From the NCBI GenBank assembly GCA_027919835.1, contig JANVFP010000007.1, positions 372,001 through 436,000 of the forward strand: a stretch of 64,000 nt of DNA, in the 5' to 3' direction. This DNA is from Lentinula raphanica (taxonomy: Eukaryota; Basidiomycota; Agaricomycetes; Agaricales; Omphalotaceae). A program made the translations under genes and the position numbers. Shown here one piece after another: positions 45,003 through 56,085 of the stretch; position 1 is the stretch's first letter, and each line of letters opens with the position of its first letter. The notes beneath the pieces were generated by a model. It was not told the DNA's origin, searched no databases, and saw only the letters and a list, made by a program, of their open reading frames with translations.

Positions 45003-47301
45003 ATGTCCTTGCCCGCAACAAAAATGCGTGTACACAGGATCCCAAAAAACCCGCCGTTTGTACGGTGTCGGTCAACTACAGCTTCTCCTAACGGATATTC
45101 GATGATTGATGCAAAATCAAGAGTACGAGAACATGCCAGGAATATCAGTCGTACCTCTTCAAAAAATGCTACAGCCGCCCCTACTGTGTATGTTCTTTGA
45201 ACTTGCATCAGCCATGTACTTACAGAAAAATTTCAGACGTCCATCACCTGCCCCAGGTTTTCAGCAGGTGCCCACCAGAAATACGAACATCAATCTACCT
45301 TCAGGTCCTGGCCCAGAACCAAACGCTCCTCTGGATCGTACATTCGTCGGTCTGTCCGGAGGCCAGATATTCCACGAAATGATGCTGCGCCATGGCGTCA
45401 AACACATCTTTGGCTACCCCGGAGGGGCCATCCTTCCTGTATTTGATGCCATCTACAAATCCCCATACTTCGACTTCATCCTTCCTCGGCACGAGCAAGG
45501 TGCCGGTCATATGGCAGAAGGCTACGCTCGCGTATCAGGCAAACCCGGTGTCGTCCTCGTCACATCCGGTCCTGGCGCAACCAATGTGATCACACCGATG
45601 CAAGACGCTTTGAGCGATGGTGTGCCTTTGGTCGTTTTCTCCGGTCAAGTAGCTACGTCAGCGATCGGCTCCGATGCCTTCCAGGAAGCCGATGTTATTG
45701 GAATCTCTCGTAGCTGCACGAAATGGAACGTCATGGTCAAGGATATCTCTGAACTCCCTCGAAGGATCAACGAGGCGTTCAAGATCGCTACGTCTGGTCG
45801 CCCGGGTCCGGTTCTTGTCGATCTTCCCAAGGATGTGACTGCCGGTATTCTTCGCACACCTTTACCGTACAAGGCCACGACGCCCGGTATTAACCTTGGT
45901 CTTCCCATGAATCCTTTACAAGCTATGGAAGCACCTACCGATATAGCTATGATCCAACAGGCTGCTGCTCTCATCAATCAGGCCCAGCGCCCTTTGATCT
46001 ATGCCGGTAATGGTGTTCTTTCATCACCCATGGGACCAAAGTTGCTCGCCAAGCTGGTTCACGAAGGAAACATTCCCGTGACCACGACCTTGCAGGGACT
46101 CGGTGCTTTTGACGAAACTGACGAGAAGAGTTTACACATGCTTGGTATGCACGGGAGTGCTTACGCCAACATCGCTATGCAGGAAGCCGATGTGATCATC
46201 GCTCTCGGAGGCCGCTTCGACGATCGTGTGACTGGCACCCTCAGTACATTCGCTCCTGCTGCCCGAGCCGCCGCCTTACAAGGCCGTGGTGGAATCATCC
46301 ATTTCGAGATTCAACCGAAGAACATCAACAAGGTCGTTCAAGCGTCTATTCCTATCCTCGGTGACGTCGTCACCAACATGGCTTCCCTCGTTCCCCTGAT
46401 CAAACCATCTCCTCGACATCAATGGTTCGCAGATATCAAACGATGGAAGGAACGATATCCTTTCACGTATGTCAAGGCGAAACCCGGAGAACCTATGAAG
46501 CCGCAGGAGGTGATCGAGGAGCTGGATAGACAGGTGCAGGGCAAGAAGGAGGATGTCATTATTTCTACTGGTGTTGGTCAACATCAAATGTGGGCTGCTC
46601 AGTTCTATCGCTGGACTCAGCCCCGTCAGATGGTTACATCTGGAGGCCTTGGTGTACGTGACTGTCCTGAATATATCTGTAATGCCGCTGATCTATGTTC
46701 TCCTGTAGACGATGGGTTTCGGTTTGCCTGCCTCTATCGGTGCCAAAGTCGCCTCACCACAAAAAATGGTCGTCGACATCGATGGCGATGCCTCGTTCAG
46801 CATGACTGCTATGGAGCTACAAACGGCTTCTCAGTACGATATCGGAGTCAAGGTTCTTGTTCTCAACAACGAGTTCCAAGGTATGGTTCTTCAGTGGCAA
46901 GGTTAGTCGCTTGCTTTGGTTTATCCTACTGTGCATAAGCTTAAACTCGTCCTTTTTCCGTACTTTCATAGATCTTTTCTACGACGCCCGTTATTCACAC
47001 ACCAAAATGACGAACCCCGACTTTGTTCGTCTCGCCCAAGCGATGAATGTTCACGCCATCAGATGTACGAGCGCTGAGGAATTACCTGCGAAGATGAAAG
47101 AGTTCCTTGAGTATGATAATTCAAAACCCGTTTTGTTGGAATGTGTGGTGGAGAAGAATGAGCATGTGTTCCCAATGGTAACGTTTCGTCTGCCTATCCT
47201 TTGGAATGATGAGCTGATACGGTTAACATAAGGTTCCCGCTGGTAAAGCCCTTCACGAGCAATTCGTTCATCCTACTCTTCGGGAACCATCAAAGGCATG
47301 A
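45003..47301 (+). CDS. ILV2: Acetolactate synthase catalytic subunit, mitochondrial
   Basis: First common enzyme of valine, leucine and isoleucine synthesis, a ThDP- and FAD-dependent synthase in mitochondria. Five exons (45003-45187, 45237-46653, 46709-46901, 46972-47177, 47233-47301) give 689 residues. The N-terminus is a basic presequence (MSLPATKMRVHRIPKNPPFV). The ThDP domain has IFGYPGGAILPVFDAIY and PRHEQGAGHMAEGYARVSG with catalytic Glu148. The central FAD domain holds VIIALGGRFDDRVTGTLSTF. The C-terminal ThDP motif is DIDGDASFSMTAMELQTAS with VLVLNNEFQGMVLQWQDLF. The classical herbicide-site proline is alanine here (GQVATSAIG, Ala201). The junction GGLGTMGFGLPAS needs the GTACGT donor after 46653. 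Confidence 0.96.
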
Positions 47302-47628
47302 TGGCTCTTCTGCTTGACTGTTTCTATCGACACTACACGTGTCACGAAAATCTCTAACGTGGAATTCTTATGTTCATACTTATTTTTTCTTTCGGGGATC
47401 TATTCTTCAGGTCGTCATCATTGATTTCAAAAAGGTACTCTTGCGGGGGGTGTCCTTCTCCTCACTACCACGGTACACACATAATTTGCATCTTCGCATG
47501 AGCCCTCTAAAAACATGTAACTTGTATTTCTAAAACCAACAACATCCCACAAAATACATACCTACGTTGGCCTACTAACTCGCTTGGCTTATCATCATCA
47601 TCGTCGTCATCATCATTGCATCGCGTAG

Positions 47629-49140
47629 TCACAGTAATCCTCGCATAATCTTGATCTCGAAACCTTCGTTCGTCAACTCTTCTAAACTTTCCTCGAACGG
47701 CTGGCGCGGGGTTGTCCATGTTGCCAGGTAAAGGTGAAATTTCTGCAGAGGCACACACCCAAAATGTGTTACAAATTCACTCTCCCTTCTCGATTGAATC
47801 ATCTCCTTCATAGGATCTATCACCCATGTCGGCGTAAACTCGCCATAGTCAATGTCTAGAATCAGCACTTCAAGTTTTGGTAGCACAATTTCTGCAGGCT
47901 CGTCGATATCCGTCGTATGGGAGGAAGAAGGTAAAGACAGAATCTCGTACAAGATATTGGCCACGTCGTCAGTATGATGGAAACACACTCCGAATGCTAG
48001 CTGTCGAACCATCGGTAACGCTAACAGGAACTCTCTTGTTCCTTTGTAATCACTGGGGGCGTCGAAGACGCTACGAATGGTGACCTTTGTGAGCGAAGAA
48101 CCAAAACATGACTGAGAGAGCGGCAGAGCTGCGTAATTGGCTAAAGCCGTTGGGCTCGTTGCGAGCCGGATATCAGTGAGGGAAGGAAAGAGAATCTGCG
48201 AGTTCTCGTGAGGTTGGTTAGGGTCGGGTGGGAGCTGTAAGAGGCGCTGGAGGAGTTCGTGCTCATAACCAGGACGCATGAGCACGTTGAGACTAAGAGA
48301 CTGCAGAGAGTTGAACGTAGATCTGGTACGATGAGTCGACAGGGTATAAACTGTTCCCGTAGTATTTCGGTCTCCCAAACTGCTACTGCGCGGTTTCTCT
48401 ACCTTCGCATGGAAGACGCGTAGATTTGGGGCAAGATGTAACACGTCAATACAGTTCTCTACTTCCATACGCTGTGTCCGGTAGTTGACGATCTGTTTCC
48501 ACGGAAGCTTGAAAGTGTTCGAGGATAAATGAGAGCTCGTTGTGACAGAGCTAAGCTTGGGAGCATCCTCGAAAACATCCAGTAAGTGTGGCAGTGAATG
48601 TGCATTCGGGGGCTCCAAGCTCAGATTCAACACCTCGAGCGAGTTCAAATGCCCTTTAGCAGATACAAGTCGACCGAGGACTGTGATTGGAATGGATAAA
48701 TCAACGCCTTTCCATCGCTCGGACACTGCGACTAAGGCATCCAGACACTGAAGCCAGCCATCCCCAGTAGCAGCAACAATATCAGAGGCACATCTGAACG
48801 CAATCCTCAACGGACAATCCTTCGTCCGCTCGATGCAAACGCGCAGGATCTCAGCAGCATGATGAGGACGCCTAGCGGTGCGAGTGAACGGTCTAAAGTC
48901 GACGTTGATGTTCGACCACGCCATAGGCATTTCCGAGCAAACTATAGACCTCCAGCGAGAACAGATGTGTCCCAGGATCCATAGTTGAGCACAATCGAAA
49001 GGGGCAGACATGGGATCTGCTAGAACGTCGCTAAGGATTCGAATGAGGATTTCGACAGGAAGCTCATGAATGGAGGAGTTAGAATTCTGTTCCAATGATT
49101 GCGATGAACCGTTGCTAGTATTTCCGATGACGATCTGCAT
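47629..49140 (-). CDS. F-box protein
   Basis: Intronless frame of 503 codons. The F-box sits near the N-terminus (SIHELPVEILIRILSDVLAD at about 23-42, then LWILGHICSRWRSIVCSEMP and MAWSNINVDFRPFTR). The remainder is leucine-rich without clear repeats (SERWKGVDLSIPITVLGRLV, LLQRLLQLPPDPNQPHENSQ, LEVLILDIDYGEFTPTWVID) and ends EELTNEGFEIKIMRGLL. The layout is that of the large Agaricomycete F-box-like family whose members contact Skp1. A short tandem (ATC/ATG)n-like tract codes DDDDDDDD in another frame near 47595-47630, just past the stop. Substrate unknown. Confidence 0.85.
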   Translation of the reverse strand: MQIVIGNTSNGSSQSLEQNSNSSIHELPVEILIRILSDVLADPMSAPFDCAQLWILGHICSRWRSIVCSEMPMAWSNINVDFRPFTRTARRPHHAAEILRVCIERTKDCPLRIAFRCASDIVAATGDGWLQCLDALVAVSERWKGVDLSIPITVLGRLVSAKGHLNSLEVLNLSLEPPNAHSLPHLLDVFEDAPKLSSVTTSSHLSSNTFKLPWKQIVNYRTQRMEVENCIDVLHLAPNLRVFHAKVEKPRSSSLGDRNTTGTVYTLSTHRTRSTFNSLQSLSLNVLMRPGYEHELLQRLLQLPPDPNQPHENSQILFPSLTDIRLATSPTALANYAALPLSQSCFGSSLTKVTIRSVFDAPSDYKGTREFLLALPMVRQLAFGVCFHHTDDVANILYEILSLPSSSHTTDIDEPAEIVLPKLEVLILDIDYGEFTPTWVIDPMKEMIQSRRESEFVTHFGCVPLQKFHLYLATWTTPRQPFEESLEELTNEGFEIKIMRGLL

Positions 49141-50236
49141 TGAAGAACAGAGCCGAAATTAGGCTTGCAGCTTCACAAGTGTATGGGTATCGTCACGGTG
49201 CACTATGCCTCGTCTACGCTGGTCACAGATATCTGTCCCCTACAGAGCTTTTGCGCGTTGGATATGGGTGTCGCTGTAAGCAATGCAGAATCTGCTTTGT
49301 CATGAGCGATACTTATGTTTGTCGTTGCCACATGGAAGTTGGAATGAACGGCTAGCGGGGAGATCCTGCTCCGGGTGCGGAAATATTCGCCGTATCACAC
49401 GCTTTGACCTTTCCTTATTTACGCCCAGATGCCATGCACCAACGCTCACGGGTCGACTCTTTTTCTGTTTTTCGTTCAGTCTCTGGCACACGAAGAAAGA
49501 TGCGTCAAGGCTGAAAACAGAGCAAGGACTCTCTTGAGCACTTCTGCATACTCGTGTGTGGTACACAACTAAATTCTAGGAAGTTTTCGAAACCTTCCAA
49601 GTTCTGGTATACTCTTATTCTTCGTCCGTTTTCTTCGAGTCTCGGCAACTTTTCTCCTCGCAATCATCCATTCATCCAGAAGGTATTAGTCCAGGAAGAG
49701 CAGGATATGTGGAACATGGAACTCAATCCAGGATTCGAGCGAGCAATACTTCTTTTACCTCTTATGACTTCCTGTTCATTCGCTTAACGAGATTAACGAT
49801 GATTTGGCGCCTTTTGGCTCAATGGCCTCACTGCATCTGGCCGTTTAGCAGCAATCTTCTAGTGATTTTCCGGACGATTGAACGAAGGATTTGCAATGCT
49901 CCATACTGCCACTCCATCCGATTTACCGAAATGACCATACCACGCGAGCCAAATGTATTTTGAGGAAAAGCTGTGTGGAAGAAGAAGAAACGATGCATTG
50001 AGTATCTGGTGCTTCGAGCTGTTCTTTGACTCCAGTACTTCTTTTAATATGATCTAACCCAATAGGTTGATGCTTGCGATTGCGATGACAATAAATAAAT
50101 AGCAAGACTGTTCAGTGTTCACGGAAATGCCCCAAAACTGTGATAGGTATAACAACGGAGGGACAAAATAAGAGCCCATAGCGTTTGCTTCTCCCTCGCT
50201 TGGTGGCTGACCTTTGTTCTCCTTGCGTCCGCCTTC
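49141..50236. other. Intergenic region between F-box and DUF6533 copy C
   Basis: About 1.1 kb with divergent promoters. Short frames on both strands (49140-49566, 49554-49963) lack recognisable motifs. No RNA gene seen. Confidence 0.45.
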
Positions 50237-51847
50237 ATGTCGTCTCATGCTACAGACATCCAAATTGCTGTGTACGAGCATCCTGGATACTTCATTTTCT
50301 TTCAGCGACTCATGTATGTTCTGGCATGACTAGGAATTGGAATCATTATATGAAACTCATACAATTCGGTTCGTAATATTTGGCTTTAGGCTATAGTTTC
50401 TTGCTAATGACAATCCCTCTTGAAGTGATACTAGTTTACGAATACCTCCTCACGCTTGATATCGAGATTCAACGTTTTTGGAAACGCGATATGAAGCGAC
50501 TAGCTTCGGTGCTCTTCTTCGTCAACAGATACTTGTCCCTCTTCGGGAATTTCCCGCTGGTGCTATTTTTCTTCTGGCCTGAACCAATTTCGCGCTATCA
50601 TAATGCAAGCACTCTCTCACATGTCCCTTCCTCGATGTCTGCTCACTTTTATTTTGCTCTCCTTAGGGGTGAGCATCATACAACGCATGAAGCCTTAACG
50701 ATTACATTGATCTCATGCTTCGTTCCTATCAGACGCGAGGCTTTCGAATTATTCGGACAAGTGTTGGTTTTCCTTGTAAACGTCAACATCAGTGGTATGC
50801 ATAGTAGTTGCTACCTTTCTCACCTTTATGTTTGCTAATATCAGATTGCCTAGTCCTCTTCGTGCTCCGGATGCATGCCATATACAGCGGTAGCAGACGA
50901 ATAACAGGATTCCTGTGCATTGCATGGATGGCTATGGCAGTAAATGCCGGGGTGGGTATCATATGCTATGAGGTCCTCAGCTTCCCTAAATGAACAAAAC
51001 CATCAGGTACAATTATACTTTACAGACAGAACAGGCCCTAATGCAGTAAATCCTCCATCCGCGATAGCTCAAGTTGGGACAACTCCGAGTTTCTCAAAAT
51101 CTCAGTGGGTATCTTAGCATTTCTTGACATTGTTCTCTTTCACCTAACCATATCCATCATGGTAGAGGACTCCGTGAGCAACTCTGGCCTTTCATATGCA
51201 TGGGATATGGTCTAACACGTCTGACCTTCTTATGCATCCTCTCCTCAGATATGGCTTGTCTCTGGATAGGGATATCTGTATTTGATTTATGTATCTTTTC
51301 CTTGACGCTCTGGAAGACATACTACACCTACAAAGATGGGTACATGTCGGGAGGACTATTGACTATTGTCATGCGTGACGGTCAGTCCAAGCCTTGTTTG
51401 CAGACCCTTCTGACACACTTTGCCCCAAAGGCCTTATGTATTTTGGAATCATAACTCTCGCTTCCTTGGCAAATATAGTTGTTTTTCTGGTACGGCGTTA
51501 GATTGTCCTCCTGGCTCAAGAATGTATACCTGATATATTGCTTCCTAGCTTGGAGGGGTACAATCTTGTTCATATCATCAAAAGGTACAGGAATATTCAT
51601 TCTTTTGCAGGAGTTTACTAGGGGCTTGCTCCCAGTCTTCACCAACATGTAAGGAGGCTCTGACTCATCGATGATATCCTAGTCTTTCAATGACTGATGA
51701 CTTCTACCCAGTATCTCCAGTGTCATGATGTCGCGTCTGATGTTCAACCTACGGGAGGATCATATCATCGAAACACAAATGTCGAATATTAGTTTTGCTC
51801 AACGTCAAGCTGATGATGTACTTGGGGTTGACAATAGTAGTATCTGA
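50237..51847 (+). CDS. DUF6533-type seven-helix membrane protein, copy C
   Basis: Third paralogue, opposite strand to copies A and B. The start at 50237 gives MSSHATDIQIAVYEHPG, matching the copy A and B N-termini, but the donor at the end of this exon has eroded (no GT where A and B have GTTGGGTT). Exon 2 NWNHYMKLIQF and the core VILVYEYLLTLDIEIQRFWK with KRLASVLFFVNRYLSLFG follow, then FELFGQVLVFLVNVNIS, VLFVLRMHAIYSGSRRITGF, DMACLWIGISVFDLCIFSLT and IITLASLANIVVFL. The C-terminus is VMMSRLMFNLREDH ... DDVLGVDNSSI with the stop at 51847. Downstream exons are frame-consistent, so either a different first splice is used or the copy is a young pseudogene. Confidence 0.65.
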
Positions 51848-52267
51848 TATCATGAAACGAAGGTACTAGATACAAAAGAATGCGCTAGACACTGTTATCT
51901 ACTGCATGAAGCGAAGCCAGGTTCGAATGGTACTACATTTACTACTGAGTCACGGAGCCATCTTCTTGCATTCATTGTTCATTGTAGCGCATCAACTCAA
52001 AAGGCATACTACATAATTCGTCAATTCCCCTCCATGGACAATATTGGGGTACACAACATCTCAACAATGTGAGTTTTAATCGGCCCAACTCGCAAAAATT
52101 ACACACTCCCGAGGTTCAGGCCGCGGGACGGTTTGTGCCACACACTTCATCTATCACACTGCAGTGGGCTTTATATTTATCCTCAATCGTCATGTCAATG
52201 AGGCTGATTGCTCCCAACCGTCTTTCCTGTGTCTCGAAACTTCTCCCATCATCTAAATTATTGGCTC

Positions 52268-53789
52268 ATGGTTCAAAACAGTGCTGAGGAGCATGAACAC
52301 GCAGTGATCCTACTCTATCACAGTGGGCATGTCATTGCTGTGATACCCCAGACGCTGGTATACGGTCAGCATTCGTCTTATCTCTCAAATCCTGGCGATA
52401 CCAATGTAGATTCCATAGGGATATACGCCGTCTTGATCCCTGTCTCTTCTTATATCATGCTGTGTGTCAGCTTCTCTCAGATTTCAGCGAATAACTAGCT
52501 CTTACTTGTGCTCTAGCCGTAGAGGGCTCAAGACGAAAGCACGGAAGGTGTTATTTGGAGTGACGATCTTCATGTTCCTGCTTTCAACATCATACTGGAT
52601 CGCGTCGATCTCAACATTAATTCAACTCATTCAAGTGTGGTTCCTCGCTCCCGATCCCGATGCACGAAGCGCTCCGAATTATTTACCATTCTTCAACGCT
52701 TTAATTCTGGTTAATGTGCGTCTATAACAGAGGTTCAACGTTATCAGCGTTATTGACAATGTGAAAACTAGTATATTATCACTGACGGAGTGGTCGTCTG
52801 GCGTGCATGGGTTCTATGTTCTGTGGACGGAACGAGGGCATTAACTATGTGTCTGTTTATGCTTGGCCTCGCGACGGGTGCGTACGTGGAATGAGGTCCA
52901 ACCAGTCCTGGTCAGAAGCTATCGCTAACGTAGCTTCCAGTCTCTGTGTCTGCGACGATAGCTATCCGCATCGCGCTCATAGCCATCAACACACAAACCG
53001 GGGAAGCATTCAATAAACTGAATCATGGTATCAACGTAACGCAAGTCGCGACGCTAATCCTTTCTCTTCTGACGAACTCGCTGGCCACGTCTTTGATCTC
53101 TCTTAAAGCTTGGTGTGTTATGGTGAAACTAATACGCCTTGGCATGCCCCTGCTAACTTCTGTGATTCAGGAGAAGCAGAGTCGAGATAAGAAATAGTCT
53201 TGAGAATGCTGTGGACAGACATTCAAGAGCTGGAAAGATATTCGCTCTCCTGATTGAGACGGGAGTCATATACTCACTATCATGTGTGCGGTTCCTCTTT
53301 CCACTTGACGAAACACAGACCCAATGCGCTGACTATTCAAACCACAGCTGACGGTCCTTATTTCCACACTCATCCCACTCAAGGAAGGAACTTTGGGAGA
53401 TCTATATACCCCAGTCAATACCCAGCTCGCAGTACGCCAAAATTCTAGATCTCAGCAATCGATTACTCACCTCACGACTAACGCCACTATCGTAGGGTAT
53501 ATATCCCGTCGTCGTTCTCCTTCTCATAACCCAAAACCACACCCTCGATCGAACCGTGCGAGCATTTGCCTCGGGGGCTGAACAGACAACTAGTCTTCAC
53601 CTCAGTAGGCAACTGGGCACGATGCGATTCCAGCGTCGATCGATGATGTCCACAGTCAGTGATTTGTCGGTCTTTGAAGCCAGTGAGAGAAGCGATGGTC
53701 ATGGCCATCGAAAACAGACAGGTGATCTGGCACATATAAGAATCCCTTCTCCGAGTATGACATGGGTGGATGTTAGGGAGAGCGTGTAA
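52268..53789 (+). CDS. Seven-helix membrane protein, non-DUF6533 Agaricomycete family
   Basis: Multi-exon membrane protein. Helical exons: SIGIYAVLIPVSSYIML; RKVLFGVTIFMFLLSTSYWI and STLIQLIQVWF; NYLPFFNALILVNYIITDGV with VVWRAWVLC; LTMCLFMLGLAT; VSATIAIRIALIAINTQTGE; VTQVATLILSLLTNSLATSL with ISLKAW; AGKIFALLIETGVIYSLSCV; GIYPVVVLLLITQNHTLDRT. The cytosolic tail (MRFQRRSMMSTVSDLSVFEA) ends at 53789. The VVWRAWVLC and LKAW signatures are widespread in Agaricomycete receptor-like proteins; no ligand is known. The N-terminal exon is uncertain (ATG at 52268 is one option), and the exon around 53250-53440 needs transcript support. It follows copy C on the same strand. Confidence 0.65.
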
Positions 53790-54044
53790 TTGTATTGTAT
53801 AATTTGACGAGAACGGTACCGTGCGGGTAATTGCCATTGTATTTGTCGCATTCGTTGAACACGGCTACATGTACAGAGATATGATTGTTAAAACAACAGA
53901 TGAGAAAAATGCGAGAGAACAATGTATCCAGATCCTAGTGTCGAGAGAAAATACTACCAAGGAAGAGTTACATATAGAGTCAATCATCGTATATTGTATG
54001 AAGAGCATCGAAAACACACCAATTATTCCAACAAACAGCTCAAC

Positions 54045-54548
54045 TCAGATATATTTGACCACTCGTTCCACCTTCTTCAATTCATCCGTTATATTTGCTG
54101 CGATTATCTTTGTTTCTTCAATAGCCAAGATGACCGCAGGCCACGAGCCATCGAGTGTATTCCCTTCATCGAATGGCAAGTGTTTGAAAGCGGTAAGCCT
54201 CGACATCCTGTTCGCCTCTGCTTCCAAAATATTAGCCTGGCTCGCATAATCGGCATATAGATCCTGAAGTCGCAGCATACTTCGCTTCAGCAGCCAAGTT
54301 CTGCATTCGACGCGAAGTTGTGTGAAGATATCATAAGAGAAAAGTGTAACAGAAACGCCAATAGCGATCTGGGTCGTAACTCGGGGAATGGTAGGATTTA
54401 ACAACCAAATTCTAGCCAGTCCAAACGATGGAGATAGAGCAAAAGTGAATAGTCGAGCTTGATCGATCAGAAATGATGTGCACGATGCCATGAAGCATAT
54501 GGCATAGTAAGCATTAAATCCTGAGGAGATGTTGACAGTCGTGTTCAA
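54045..54548 (-). CDS. Small membrane protein of unknown function
   Basis: Single 167-codon frame. Two or three hydrophobic stretches (YYAICFMASCTSFLIDQARL; LFTFALSPSFGLARIWLL; TQIAIGVSVTLFSYDIFTQL) are followed by a helical, charged C-terminal half (RMSRLTAFKHLPFDEGNTLD, AIEETKIIAANITDELKKVE) that may form a coiled coil. It lies convergent to the seven-helix gene. No family recognised. The plus-strand frames over the same bases (53821-54260) are less plausible because they lack comparable features. Confidence 0.45.
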   Translation of the reverse strand: MNTTVNISSGFNAYYAICFMASCTSFLIDQARLFTFALSPSFGLARIWLLNPTIPRVTTQIAIGVSVTLFSYDIFTQLRVECRTWLLKRSMLRLQDLYADYASQANILEAEANRMSRLTAFKHLPFDEGNTLDGSWPAVILAIEETKIIAANITDELKKVERVVKYI

Positions 54549-54664
54549 GAAGCTTAGCGCTGAGTAAGCGCTCGTTCAACGTTGTGTCAACGTCCACCAC
54601 CAACATCTACTGTACAGTACAGAAAACATAAAATAATCAAAACTTCAACTGGTACGTCGACTAA

Positions 54665-55711
54665 TTATATACTGTTCAATCTGACGATCTCCTCTGCTCT
54701 TCTCCAGAAGGATTGCTTGGAGGATACGTCCCACAACTCGGGATCTGGCATATCATGGTGCTGTTTGTTTTCTTCGGAAGTCAGATAAAAGGAAGCCACT
54801 TTGCCATCGTTTCTCTGAGGAACTCTTCTCAACAGTCTACGGATATGCACCTCTCTCATCTCATCCGAAATACTAGATCCTGCTGGTTGTTTCTGAGCGA
54901 AATCCTGGACGACGATGATGACCACTCGAAGCGACGGTATTCGAAAAACATTATCCAGCAATAGACCGAGCTGGTGTGCTAGCATGTCCGAGGTTTCAAG
55001 AGTCGGTGTCTCGCTGTTCGCTCCGTGAACACGATATGAACAAGCAAAATGGGTCAAGTTGGGGAACGCTTTCCCCGCATCTTTGGTAAAATTTCGTGGT
55101 ATGTCGTGGATGAAGGCCAGATGGGTAAGGGCAGGGTACAAGTGTTGAAGGAAGACGAACTCTCCCGGTCTGAGGAAGGTGCGTCCATGGACAATGAGTC
55201 GGTGCAGCTGTTTGAACAAGGTGTAACCGTGTGTCCCGCGAACGGTATTTTCGGATATGTGTAGTTCGGAAAGGTCAGGACAATGATTTAGTAGGAGCTC
55301 GGGATCTGGAACTCTAAACGTGTAGAGCCCGTTTTCCAAGTATTGCTCGGTGTCCAGTAGAATGAGCGTCCTCGTATACCTCAATGACGGATAGCCTTGT
55401 TCAGCTCTGTCTATCTCTGCACACTTGCGAAATTCTACTGTCCGATAGAGAATGGGTGTGATCCATGCGTTGACTTCTCTGGATACCAAGGAAATGGACG
55501 CGGCAGTGGCTCTGTCGTTCTGAGCAGCAAACTCTAGTATGATTCGAGCGATATCTGTGGGGGCGTTGGCGAGAATTCTGTGTCATATTCAAGATATTAG
55601 TTGTGTAGGGAAAACCACGAGGGAAATCCTGCTCAACTGGGACCAAGTTGAGTCGGTTGAGTCTCGACCTTCAACGGATTCGGGATACGTATATGAGAGA
55701 TAAGAGCCCAT
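54665..55711 (-). CDS. F-box-like domain protein
   Basis: The main exon (54665 to about 55583) begins after a splice acceptor (GACACAG) with ILANAPTDIARIILEFAAQN, a degenerate F-box, continuing ATAASISLVSREVNAWITPI and LYRTVEFRKCAEIDRAEQGY. The rest is leucine-rich (ELLLNHCPDLSELHISENTV, LFKQLHRLIVHGRTFLRPGE, QHLYPALTHLAFIHDIPRNF) and ends WRRAEEIVRLNSI. A first exon at about 55630-55711 (MGSYLSYTYPESVEGRDSTD) is my choice, but its donor is unclear. The domain arrangement matches the shorter Agaricomycete F-box-like family. A role in ubiquitin ligase substrate choice is inferred from the family only. Confidence 0.6.
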
Positions 55712-56085
55712 GGTAATTGGTCCACTTGAAGAGTTCCTTTGCTAGTCACGGCAGTGGGTCAGACCGAGGTAACTACTGTGAGTGCTCGGACTTGTTGAAT
55801 TTGTTAAACATCCGACATCCACTGAGCTGCTCCAGCTGTAACTTTATATACACATATAGAGAAGGGAATAGAAAACTACTAGAAACAACAAGAAAATACT
55901 AAATGCAAAGCGACCGTATCTGATGGTAGGACAAGTGTAGTAATAGTATACTATATAGTATGAGTGACTATGTCAGATTCATAAATTGCGGTCAATCTCC
56001 ATTGACCGTCTCGATTTACGGTATAACCTGCACCTTGAAGACTTCAAGCTTCCGGAGTCATCCATTGGAGCGACCAGTGATTACT

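Noticed and set aside
44666..45208. 180-codon minus-strand frame over the ILV2 promoter and first exon
   Set aside because: It is antisense to the ILV2 presequence exon and regulatory region, with no recognisable motif; a chance frame.
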